Both the position numbers and the translations under genes were made by a program. From Nitrosopumilaceae archaeon (GTDB lineage Archaea > Thermoproteota > Nitrososphaeria > Nitrososphaerales > Nitrosopumilaceae), in contig JAUYOQ010000095.1 in assembly GCA_030697975.1 (NCBI GenBank), forward strand, positions 1-10,579: a stretch of DNA of 10,579 bases, written 5' to 3'. The notes under the pieces were generated by a model. That model did no database searches and was not told the DNA's origin. It worked only from the letters and a program-made list of their open reading frames with translations. Below are positions 1 to 5,613 of this stretch, one piece after another; the stretch's first letter is position 1; each line of letters starts with the position of its first letter.

Positions 1-177
1 TGTGATTCCAGTTTCTTCTTTTGTTTCTCTAATCACTGCTTGTTCAGGGCTTTCATTATTTTCTATTTTGCCTTTCACAAAATCCCAATGACCTGTAGGA
101 TAATGCAAAAGTAAGAAAAGTTTTTCCTTATCTTCTTCAATAAATAATACTGTACCTGCAGATTGCTCTTTTATCAT
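1..177 (-). CDS. Nudix hydrolase, N-terminal part (runs off the window)
   Basis: The minus-strand frame opens at an ATG (177-175) and stays open to the window edge, giving the first 59 residues. A complete Nudix box is visible at residues 36-58: G36, E42, R50-E51, E54-E55 and G57 fit the GX5EX7REUXEEXGU pattern, where the glutamates bind the catalytic metal. The preceding GHWDFVKGK (29-37) resembles the approach to the box in small Ap4A-hydrolase/MutT-like proteins, which cleave nucleoside diphosphates linked to another group. The exact substrate cannot be told from this fragment. The start lies 19 bases after the stop of the cis-prenyltransferase gene on the same strand, so it is probably the last or a later gene of that transcript. 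Confidence 0.88.
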   Translation of the reverse strand, partial: MIKEQSAGTVLFIEEDKEKLFLLLHYPTGHWDFVKGKIENNESPEQAVIRETKEETGIT

Positions 178-196
178 TTTTTTATCAATGCCTTAG

Positions 197-898
197 CTAT
201 TTGCCAAGACGTCGCTTTCGTTTTTGAAAAGTTCGTATGGCTCGCATCAAATCAATTTTTCGAAATTCGGGCCAAAAAATATCCATAAAAACAAGCTCAC
301 TATATGCACTTTGCCAAATTAAAAATCCACTCAAACGCTTTTCTCCCGAAGTACGTAAAATCATATCGGGTGATGATTGCGGCAGATGTGATGTGTAAAG
401 GTTTGACTCTATTACATCTTTGTTAATGTCTTTTATGTCAAGATTGCCTTCCTTTATCTTAATGCCAATCTTTTTGACTGCATCCACAAGCTCGTTTTGG
501 CCTCCATATGCTATTGCGATATTAAGATAATGACTGTCATAGTCTTTTGTTGCTACATCTAGTCTGTGCAAAACCTCCTTTATTGACTCTGGCAGTAACT
601 CAACTCGTCCTATTGCTTTTACCCTCATCTTAGTTCGATGAATCCTAGGATCATTGTACAGCTTTTCTAGACGCTCTTTTATCAATTTGAAAAGATACTC
701 AAGCTCCTCATCGTTTCTTTCAAGGTTTTCTGCAGATAATGCATATAAGGTAATGATTTTAATATCAAATTCCTCGCACCAATCCATTAGATTTTCAACA
801 GCGTCTGCTCCTCTCCAATGACCAGTTTTTGGCATAACCAGGTTTCTTTTAGCCCATCTTCTATTGCCATCTAAAATAATAGCAATATGATTAGGCAT
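197..898 (-). CDS. uppS: cis-prenyltransferase (undecaprenyl/dolichyl diphosphate synthase family)
   Basis: This enzyme adds isopentenyl units in cis to an allylic diphosphate. In archaea the long polyprenyl product supplies the dolichol-type carrier for N-glycosylation and surface glycans. Family motifs are clear. The first is the catalytic-aspartate motif ILDGNRRWA (D10, N12, R13-R14, W15). Then come GHWRGAD (26-32) and LYALSAENLER (51-61), which carries the conserved S/E/N. The C-terminal RTSGEKRLSGF motif (182-192, with R182, R188 and S190) binds the diphosphate, and E201 follows in AYSELVF. At 233 residues the catalytic domain is complete. The ATG at 898 is the only standard start in the frame, but the frame stays open upstream with coding-like sequence (see findings). 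The true N terminus may therefore be about 20-30 residues longer. It follows the DUF373 gene on the same strand by 77 bases, or overlaps it if the longer start is used. Confidence 0.95.
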   Translation of the reverse strand: MPNHIAIILDGNRRWAKRNLVMPKTGHWRGADAVENLMDWCEEFDIKIITLYALSAENLERNDEELEYLFKLIKERLEKLYNDPRIHRTKMRVKAIGRVELLPESIKEVLHRLDVATKDYDSHYLNIAIAYGGQNELVDAVKKIGIKIKEGNLDIKDINKDVIESNLYTSHLPQSSPDMILRTSGEKRLSGFLIWQSAYSELVFMDIFWPEFRKIDLMRAIRTFQKRKRRLGK

Positions 899-975
899 GT
901 CGTCTCTAAGAATTTCTTTTTCAAGTTTTTTAGAATAGAGTCTGTAAAGACCGGATAAAACAAATGTGACTTTTT

Positions 976-2121
976 TTATTCCGTTAATATTTGTCCACCC
1001 TTCTTTTTCCTATATTTGTGGAATAAAAGGGTGGCAGATATCAGTGTTATTGCCAATCCAATTAACAATGGTGGTATAAGAGTAAACGAGCTTTCATCAT
1101 TAACAAGCATGTTAGTAAACTGTGCTACTGTAGGATAGAGAGCCCCAAGTACAATTAATCTTAGACTATCAGAAATTGCTCTTAAACTTCCACTTAACCA
1201 ATTGCTAAGAAGCATTCCTCCAAAAATTGATCCGATTCCCATCCACAAAAACGGTAAACCGCCAGCAACGAATTGTCCAATTATTACTTTGTCTGTGATT
1301 ATATTTATCACTCCATTGTCTCGTGCTAACAAGCTTGTATCTAATGATGAGATTCCAGACTGTATTGATGCTAAAATAAGAATTATGCCAGCTACAAAAG
1401 TAAATATTCTAATGAATCCAGCCGGTGTTGGTTTTGCCCAGCTTGACCAAACTCTATCAACATCAAATGCTCTAATAAGAAATGCTCCACCAAGTACACT
1501 AATCAAGACAGCAAAGATTTCTTTTGTATATCCAACAACAGAAGCAATTCCTCCAATCAACAACAAAATTCCTGGGACCCCAAGAACAAATTTTGAATAC
1601 TTTGAATCATAAATTAACATTTTAAGATATTTTCCAAAAACTGCATAGGAATATTCAACAGTTCTACTAACCCGCATTACAACTCTTTGTACAGAAACAA
1701 TAGGAAGAACATTTTGAATAATTGGAATTACGCTTTCGTCGTCTTCTCCATCAGAAACAATAACTGCACCATTTGCTGAAAATTTTTCTAAAACTTTTCT
1801 TATCTCTACTGCGATCTTCTCATCAGCTTCAACTCCCTTATTTTTTGTACCGGCTACCGTAATGACTTCGGTCTGATACCCTTTGCTTACCAAGTCCTCA
1901 TATGTCCTTATGGCATAAAAAATAGAATTTGAATCAGCATCCTCAGGATCTTCAAGCGCAAGTCTTTGTGCTGCTTCTATACAAGCATCTCTTCCAATAA
2001 CAGGAGTTACAATTCCTGCCTTTTCACCTACGTCATTATCTCTATCAACACAGATTACAAGCAGTCTGCTCGATGTAGGGGATTTTATGTCCTTTTGTAG
2101 CTTTCTTGTATCCTGTGACAT
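976..2121 (-). CDS. DUF373 family integral membrane protein
   Basis: This is an archaeal DUF373 protein of 381 residues with no established function. The soluble N-terminal half contains the family signature VDRDNDVGEKAGIVTPVIGR (25-44), then an alpha/beta stretch with VIVSDGEDDESVIP (120-133), an acidic motif after a beta strand that could bind metal or nucleotide (inference). About six hydrophobic spans follow, near residues 177-198, 201-219, 235-256, 282-303, 318-338 and 348-368. The protein ends in a basic tail (HKYRKKKGG) that is probably cytoplasmic. The ATG at 2121 is the likely start; a weak TATA-like TTAAAA sits about 28 bases upstream. It appears to be the first gene of a transcript with the cis-prenyltransferase and the Nudix gene, which suggests, without proving, a link to lipid carriers or the cell envelope. 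Confidence 0.9.
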   Translation of the reverse strand: MSQDTRKLQKDIKSPTSSRLLVICVDRDNDVGEKAGIVTPVIGRDACIEAAQRLALEDPEDADSNSIFYAIRTYEDLVSKGYQTEVITVAGTKNKGVEADEKIAVEIRKVLEKFSANGAVIVSDGEDDESVIPIIQNVLPIVSVQRVVMRVSRTVEYSYAVFGKYLKMLIYDSKYSKFVLGVPGILLLIGGIASVVGYTKEIFAVLISVLGGAFLIRAFDVDRVWSSWAKPTPAGFIRIFTFVAGIILILASIQSGISSLDTSLLARDNGVINIITDKVIIGQFVAGGLPFLWMGIGSIFGGMLLSNWLSGSLRAISDSLRLIVLGALYPTVAQFTNMLVNDESSFTLIPPLLIGLAITLISATLLFHKYRKKKGGQILTE

Positions 2122-2145
2122 ATCATACCAACATTACAAAATAAC

Positions 2146-2153
2146 CTTTTAAC
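2146..2153 (-). promoter_or_regulatory. weak TATA-like box for the DUF373 gene
   Basis: On the minus strand the sequence reads GTTAAAAG about 28 bases before the ATG at 2121. The spacing suits an archaeal TATA box on a nearly leaderless transcript, but the match is weak. Confidence 0.3.
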
Positions 2154-2159
2154 ACTTCC

Positions 2160-2178
2160 CTACTTTTGAAAATAGTAG
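2160..2178. terminator. small inverted repeat between two minus-strand genes
   Basis: CTACT and AGTAG arms enclose a 9-base A/T-rich centre, just downstream of the stop of the gene at 2208-2705. It could be a weak terminator or RNA-end hairpin. No long U-run follows it, and archaeal termination usually depends on U-runs rather than hairpins, so the role is uncertain. Confidence 0.2.
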
Positions 2179-2207
2179 ACTTAGTATTTTGAAGCAGAAG
2201 CGTCAAA

Positions 2208-2705
2208 TTATGGCCTAGTCGAATCAGACGCAGAAACAAAGGATTTTGACTCTTCTTTTAGCTGATCAATTTTTTTCAATATTTCTTCAATATTCTGTTT
2301 ATCTGAACCTTCTTTTATCATATTGGCAACAACAATTGTTTCTCGTATGTTGGAGTTTGTTGCTCTAAGTGCTTCAATGTAATTCAAATAACTTTCTTGC
2401 CATTCTTGTGAAGCATTGCTTTCAACAAGTTGTATTATTTGCGAATTTATCTGCGAAGATGAAATTTCAGCAACTTCAATGAACTGATCAGGAGTTATAT
2501 CACCATTTAGCATTTTTTGAAATTCTTTTTCAATGCCATCAACTAATACTCTATGAATTTCCTTTATTCCATCAAGATGTGATTTAAAATCAGAAACAAC
2601 AAAAGTAGCATCATATCTTTGTGGAGTTAACCAAACAAAAAAACTGGCAGTTGTTATGGCAATCAGTATTACTATAGTTAACCAAACTCCTTTTTTTGAG
2701 GCCAA
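2208..2705 (-). CDS. membrane-anchored helical protein of unknown function
   Basis: This is a 165-residue protein of no recognised family. A short basic N terminus (MASKKG) precedes one hydrophobic span at about residues 7-27, and the remaining 135 residues are hydrophilic and predicted mostly helical by eye, rich in E, Q, N and K. This suggests a signal-anchor protein with a helical, possibly coiled-coil domain outside the membrane. A cleaved signal peptide is less likely because no clear cleavage motif follows the span. The start is a TTG at 2705: an in-frame TAA lies nine codons upstream with no other start between, and the next methionine is far inside the protein. A TATA-like box 27 bases upstream supports a leaderless transcript starting at this TTG. 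Its neighbours give no clear hint of function. Confidence 0.75.
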   Translation of the reverse strand: MASKKGVWLTIVILIAITTASFFVWLTPQRYDATFVVSDFKSHLDGIKEIHRVLVDGIEKEFQKMLNGDITPDQFIEVAEISSSQINSQIIQLVESNASQEWQESYLNYIEALRATNSNIRETIVVANMIKEGSDKQNIEEILKKIDQLKEESKSFVSASDSTRP

Positions 2706-2728
2706 TTGTAAGGTTCTACAAATAGCGG

Positions 2729-2736
2729 TTTATAAT
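2729..2736 (-). promoter_or_regulatory. TATA box for the anchored helical protein gene
   Basis: The minus strand reads ATTATAAA centred about 27 bases before the TTG start at 2705. This is the expected archaeal distance from TATA box to transcription start for a leaderless mRNA. Confidence 0.55.
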
Positions 2737-2925
2737 ATGATTTACGTTTAATTCTACAATTAAATGGCCAAAAACCATCAAGATTATTTATTTTAGATCA
2801 CCAAGTCATAAAAAATGGTAAAAATTTATTATTTTTTTACAATTAATCGTGAATTTAACGAAAATTGATCATAAAAAATTCAGCGTCATCCAGTTTATAG
2901 TTAAATAAATTTTACATTTCCTTCC
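2737..2925. other. AT-rich intergenic region between divergent genes
   Basis: This stretch separates the minus-strand anchored protein from the plus-strand zinc-ribbon gene. It is very AT-rich, with several A and T runs (for example around 2810-2840). I see no convincing ORF on either strand and no tRNA cloverleaf, C/D-box pattern or repeat family. A small RNA cannot be excluded by eye. Confidence 0.4.
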
Positions 2926-2932
2926 TAAATAC
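2926..2932 (+). promoter_or_regulatory. TATA-like box for the small zinc-ribbon gene
   Basis: TAAATAC is centred about 27 bases before the ATG at 2956, consistent with a leaderless transcript. Confidence 0.45.
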
Positions 2933-2955
2933 CACCATCTCTGTGATTTGATAGA

Positions 2956-3099
2956 ATGGTAACAGCATATTGTGTAAAATGCAGAAAAAAAGTTGACATC
3001 AAAGATCCCAAAGAGACAAAATTGAAGAATGGTCGACCAGCTACTAAAGGCACTTGCCCACATTGTGGAACTAATGTTTTCCGAATAGGCAAAACTTAG
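2956..3099 (+). CDS. DUF5679-like small zinc-ribbon protein
   Basis: This short gene encodes 47 residues and begins with MVTAYCVKCRKKV. Four cysteines form two CXXC knuckles (C6-C9 and C34-C37), and the middle NGRPATKGTCPHCG (25-38) matches my recollection of the DUF5679 zinc-ribbon proteins common in Thaumarchaeota. The fold would bind one Zn and, with its many lysines and arginines, could contact nucleic acid or a ribosomal/transcription partner (inference). The ATG is preceded at 27 bases by a TATA-like box, and a T-run (3112-3117) follows the stop, so it may be transcribed alone, upstream of aIF2 beta. The reading frame overlaps an antisense frame that has no comparable motif. Confidence 0.85.
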   Translation: MVTAYCVKCRKKVDIKDPKETKLKNGRPATKGTCPHCGTNVFRIGKT

Positions 3100-3111
3100 G
3101 CCACGGTCTTC

Positions 3112-3117
3112 TTTTTT
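3112..3117 (+). terminator. oligo-T tract after the zinc-ribbon gene
   Basis: A run of six T within CTTCTTTTTTG lies 13 bases after the zinc-ribbon stop codon. Archaeal RNA polymerase terminates at such U-tracts without needing a hairpin, so this is a plausible end for the short transcript. Confidence 0.4.
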
Positions 3118-3154
3118 GATCTAAACCAATATAGGGACAAATACGTAATGTTCA

Positions 3155-3577
3155 TTGTTGGCGAGGATAGAATACGAGAAACTACTGAAGCGAATTCAGG
3201 ACAGTGTTTCAAAAAATAAAAGTGAAACCACGAGATTCGAACTTCCTCTAGTAGATGTTATGTGGGAAGGACAACGAACATTTCTTAGAAATTTTTCAGA
3301 ATTTCCAAAGGTTTTACGAAGGGACCCAGACAAGGTCCTGCAGTATTTATCAAAAGAGTTTGCCGTTCCTGCCGAAAGAGTGGGTGAAAAGGCCATCTTT
3401 ATTGGAAAAAGAGAGCCACAAGACTTTACACGTCTTTTTAAAATCTATGTTAAAGACTATGTAGAATGCCCTACCTGCAAAAGTCCTGATACAAGAATAG
3501 AAAAGGAAAAACGAATTTCATTTTTAATATGTGAAGCCTGTGGGGCTAAATCCACACTGAAAGGTAAATATGCGTAA
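3155..3577 (+). CDS. translation initiation factor aIF2, beta subunit
   Basis: This is the beta subunit of the heterotrimeric aIF2, which carries initiator Met-tRNA to the small ribosomal subunit. The 140-residue length is typical for the archaeal subunit. Visible parts are an N-terminal helix (IEYEKLLKRI, 5-14) that in the family contacts the gamma subunit, a central alpha/beta domain (about 35-100, with TFLRNFSEF and LRRDPDKVLQYL), and a C-terminal zinc ribbon with C105, C108, C126 and C129 (CPTC...CEAC). The start is non-ATG: an in-frame TAA sits three codons upstream, leaving TTG at 3155 or the adjacent TTG at 3158. The stop overlaps the start of the DUF424 gene (TAATG), so the two are translationally linked. 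Confidence 0.95.
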   Translation: MLARIEYEKLLKRIQDSVSKNKSETTRFELPLVDVMWEGQRTFLRNFSEFPKVLRRDPDKVLQYLSKEFAVPAERVGEKAIFIGKREPQDFTRLFKIYVKDYVECPTCKSPDTRIEKEKRISFLICEACGAKSTLKGKYA

Positions 3578-3873
3578 TGCCATTTTCTGTTCGAGTTGCC
3601 AATTACCAAGGCAACCAGATGCTCAACATTTGTGACTCACATCTTTTGGGAAAAAATGTATCTGAAAATGATCTGACTATAAAAATAAGTAGAAATTATT
3701 ATGGTGAAAAGATAATTGAAAAAGAAGAAGCAATTACACTTTTGAAAAGTTGCTCAATAATTAACATGGTTGGAAAAGAAACAATTTCTCTGTCATTAAG
3801 CTTGGGTATTGGTGTACAACAAAGTATCAAAACTATTGATAGTGTTCCTTTCCTAATAGTTTTCAAAATGTAA
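3577..3873 (+). CDS. DUF424 family protein
   Basis: This is a 98-residue archaeal DUF424 protein; its biochemical role is not established. Features recalled for the family and seen here are VRVANYQGNQMLNICDSHLLGK (about 5-26), YYGEKIIEKEEA (41-52), SIINMVGKETISLSLSLGIG (60-79) and the end VPFLIVFK (90-97). It is compact and alpha/beta, with no membrane span or signal peptide, so it should be cytosolic. Its ATG overlaps the aIF2 beta stop codon by one base. In the family's known archaeal contexts it often lies near translation genes, and with aIF1A following after 39 bases the setting suggests a role in translation initiation or ribosome function. That role is inference from context. Confidence 0.9.
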   Translation: MPFSVRVANYQGNQMLNICDSHLLGKNVSENDLTIKISRNYYGEKIIEKEEAITLLKSCSIINMVGKETISLSLSLGIGVQQSIKTIDSVPFLIVFKM

Positions 3874-3883
3874 ATCACCACAA

Positions 3884-3890
3884 TTATATA
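3884..3890 (+). promoter_or_regulatory. TATA box for aIF1A
   Basis: TTATATA is centred 26 bases before the GTG start at 3913, inside the 39-base gap after DUF424. This is a good archaeal TATA match and predicts a leaderless aIF1A mRNA, and it also supports the GTG as the true start. Confidence 0.6.
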
Positions 3891-3912
3891 CAAACTTGGA
3901 GATATTTGCCAA

Positions 3913-4224
3913 GTGGGTAAACGTAAAGTTCTCAATGAAAGTGAATTAAAAGAAATTCGATTGCCAGAACAAGGAGAACTTCTTGGACGAGTAATCAAAC
4001 TTCTTGGCAGTGATCAAGTTTTAGTAAAATGTACTGACGACATAACAAGGCGTGGTAGAATTCGTGGTAAATTAAAACGTCGAATTTGGATTCGTGACAA
4101 TGACATTGTTGTAATTGCCCCATGGGATTTTAAAGCAGACGAAAGAGGAGATATAGTATGGCGATTTACATTACCCCAAGTTGACTGGTTAAAGACAAAC
4201 GGCCATTTGCCAAAAGACTTCTAA
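3913..4224 (+). CDS. translation initiation factor aIF1A
   Basis: aIF1A binds the A site of the small subunit and helps scanning and start-codon selection. The 103-residue protein has a basic N terminus (MGKRKVLN), then the OB-fold (S1-like) domain: EQGELLGRVIKLLGSDQVLVKC (about 19-40), the basic loop TRRGRIRGKLKRRIWIRDNDIV (45-66) typical of eIF1A, and VVIAPWDFKADERGDIVWRF (66-85). The C-terminal tail is short, as in archaea, and lacks the long acidic tail of the eukaryotic factor. A GTG start is used; the TATA box at 26 bases and the absence of an ATG fit it. A 43-base gap separates it from the RIO1 kinase gene. Confidence 0.96.
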   Translation: MGKRKVLNESELKEIRLPEQGELLGRVIKLLGSDQVLVKCTDDITRRGRIRGKLKRRIWIRDNDIVVIAPWDFKADERGDIVWRFTLPQVDWLKTNGHLPKDF

Positions 4225-4238
4225 GATCAGCTGAAATT

Positions 4239-4248
4239 AATTTTTATT
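4239..4248 (+). promoter_or_regulatory. weak TATA-like element before the RIO1 kinase gene
   Basis: AATTTTTATT lies about 24 bases before the ATG at 4268. It may give the kinase-KH-topoisomerase VI operon its own promoter. The match is weak and readthrough from aIF1A is equally possible. Confidence 0.3.
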
Positions 4249-4267
4249 CATCAATTTCTATAACAAA

Positions 4268-5047
4268 ATGTTGCCAGAAAAAATAGTAGATAAATTCGAA
4301 CATGAAACTGATAAAAAATTAGACACACAATCAAAACACAAAATCTTCGATGGATTCAAAAATAACAAAACAATCAACGAAGTTCTAGACAAAACAACAA
4401 TAATGACTTTGCATGACCTGATAAACAAACACATAATTTCTTATGTAAATGGAGTGGTTCGTTCTGGAAAAGAATCACAGTTGTTTTGGGCAGTAGATAA
4501 AAACGGGAAAGATATAGCACTTAAGATATATCTTGTAAGCACATCTAGCTTCAAAAAACGTGCGTCATACATTTTAGGCGATCCTAGATTTTCAAAAATA
4601 AGAAAAGGTACCAGAAATTTGGTATATTTATGGGCAAAAAAAGAATTCAGAAACCTGATTCAATGCGTTGAACGTGCCATTCCTTCTACCAAGCCGATAT
4701 ATGTAACAAAAAACATTCTTGTGATGGAATTTGTAGGAAAAAACGGCGTTCCTGAAAAAACCCTAGTTGAAGCAGAAGTTTCTCAAAAAGACTATGAATC
4801 AACTATATCACTAATTAAGCGGTTGTATAAGGAGGCAAAGCTTGTACATGGTGATTTATCAGAATTTAACATTTTCAAAACTGAAAATGGACTGATGTTA
4901 TTTGATCTTGCTTCCGGAGTTGACATACATCATCCAAATGCTCATGAATTTCTTAAAAGAGACATTAATAATATATCAAAATTCTTTGTTAAACGAGGTC
5001 TAACAGTTGCTAACCCAGCTGATATTTTTGAATTGGTGACAAAATGA
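4268..5047 (+). CDS. rio1: RIO1-type atypical serine protein kinase
   Basis: RIO1 is an atypical kinase/ATPase acting late in maturation of the small ribosomal subunit. In this 259-residue protein the N-terminal helices (about 1-60) precede the kinase fold. A P-loop-like GVVRSGKESQLFWAV lies at 62-76. The ATP-binding lysine is K86 in ALKIY. The hinge is LVMEFVGKNG (151-160). The catalytic loop is LVHGDLSEFNIF (192-203), with D196 and N201. The metal-binding segment is LFDLASGV (211-218), with D213. The following HPNAHEFLKRDINNISKFF (222-240) is diagnostic for RIO1 rather than RIO2, and no RIO2 winged helix is present. All catalytic residues are intact, so it should be active. Its TGA overlaps the ATG of the KH protein (ATGA), and both partners are ribosome-biogenesis factors. 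Confidence 0.96.
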   Translation: MLPEKIVDKFEHETDKKLDTQSKHKIFDGFKNNKTINEVLDKTTIMTLHDLINKHIISYVNGVVRSGKESQLFWAVDKNGKDIALKIYLVSTSSFKKRASYILGDPRFSKIRKGTRNLVYLWAKKEFRNLIQCVERAIPSTKPIYVTKNILVMEFVGKNGVPEKTLVEAEVSQKDYESTISLIKRLYKEAKLVHGDLSEFNIFKTENGLMLFDLASGVDIHHPNAHEFLKRDINNISKFFVKRGLTVANPADIFELVTK

Positions 5048-5613
5048 GCTTTGAAAAATTAATTCGAATACCAACTGACAGGATAGGTGTACTTATTGGT
5101 AAATCAGGCCAAGTAAAAGAAAAGATTGAAAAAATTTGTCATATCGAACTAGAAATTGATAGTGAAACAGGCGAAACCATAATCAGAAGTCGGGGGAAAA
5201 TTGAAGACATTCAACCTTTCAAAGCAATGGAAATTGTGACAGCAATAGGTCGAGGTTTTTCTCCCGACAATGCATTGAGATTACTAAAAGGTGAAAACAC
5301 ATTACATGTAATAGACTTAAGGGAGTTTGGAGCAAAATCTCCTGCACAAATTGAAAGGATAAAAGGGAGAATTATCGGAGAGGGAGGTAAGGCGAGGAAA
5401 AATATGGAAAAACTAAGTGATACAAATATCTCAGTTTATGGAAGAACTGTTGCAATAATTGGGGAAACACACAAGCTTAAACTTGCTGTAGAAGCAATTT
5501 CATCAATTTCACTTGGGAGTATGCATGGTTCAGTGTATGGTAAACTTGAAGCTGCAAGAAGGCGAGACAAGCTTGAAAAACTAAAACTATGGGAAGATCA
5601 AAATGTCTTCTAG
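5044..5613 (+). CDS. KH-domain protein, archaeal Dim2/Pno1 homologue
   Basis: This is a 189-residue RNA-binding protein with two KH domains, like eukaryotic Pno1/Dim2, which binds near the 3' end of small-subunit rRNA and works with RIO kinases and the Nob1 nuclease. KH1 carries the GXXG loop GKSG (19-22) within RIGVLIGKSGQVKEKIE. KH2 carries GEGG (112-115) within GRIIGEGGKARKNME. The linker FSPDNALRLL (72-81) is typical of the family. The C terminus is basic and helical (EAARRRDKLEKLKLWED). The ATG overlaps the kinase stop by four bases, and GGTGA (5035-5039) is a fair Shine-Dalgarno match four bases before it. Its own end overlaps the top6B start by 11 bases. Confidence 0.94.
   Translation: MSFEKLIRIPTDRIGVLIGKSGQVKEKIEKICHIELEIDSETGETIIRSRGKIEDIQPFKAMEIVTAIGRGFSPDNALRLLKGENTLHVIDLREFGAKSPAQIERIKGRIIGEGGKARKNMEKLSDTNISVYGRTVAIIGETHKLKLAVEAISSISLGSMHGSVYGKLEAARRRDKLEKLKLWEDQNVF

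Noticed and set aside
1202..1612. Plus-strand frame of 136 codons
   Set aside because: It is a shadow of the membrane-span region of the DUF373 gene, where antisense of hydrophobic codons stays open by chance.
2706..2955. RNA gene or repeat array in the largest gap
   Set aside because: No tRNA-like fold, repeat unit, or C/D-box pattern could be made out; the region is plain AT-rich promoter sequence.
2869..3063. Minus-strand frame of 64 codons
   Set aside because: It is antisense to the clear CXXC zinc-ribbon gene and has no recognisable features.
3148..3157. ATG at 3148 as the aIF2 beta start
   Set aside because: It is out of frame with the aIF2 beta coding sequence, and an in-frame TAA at 3146-3148 forces a start at TTG 3155 or 3158.
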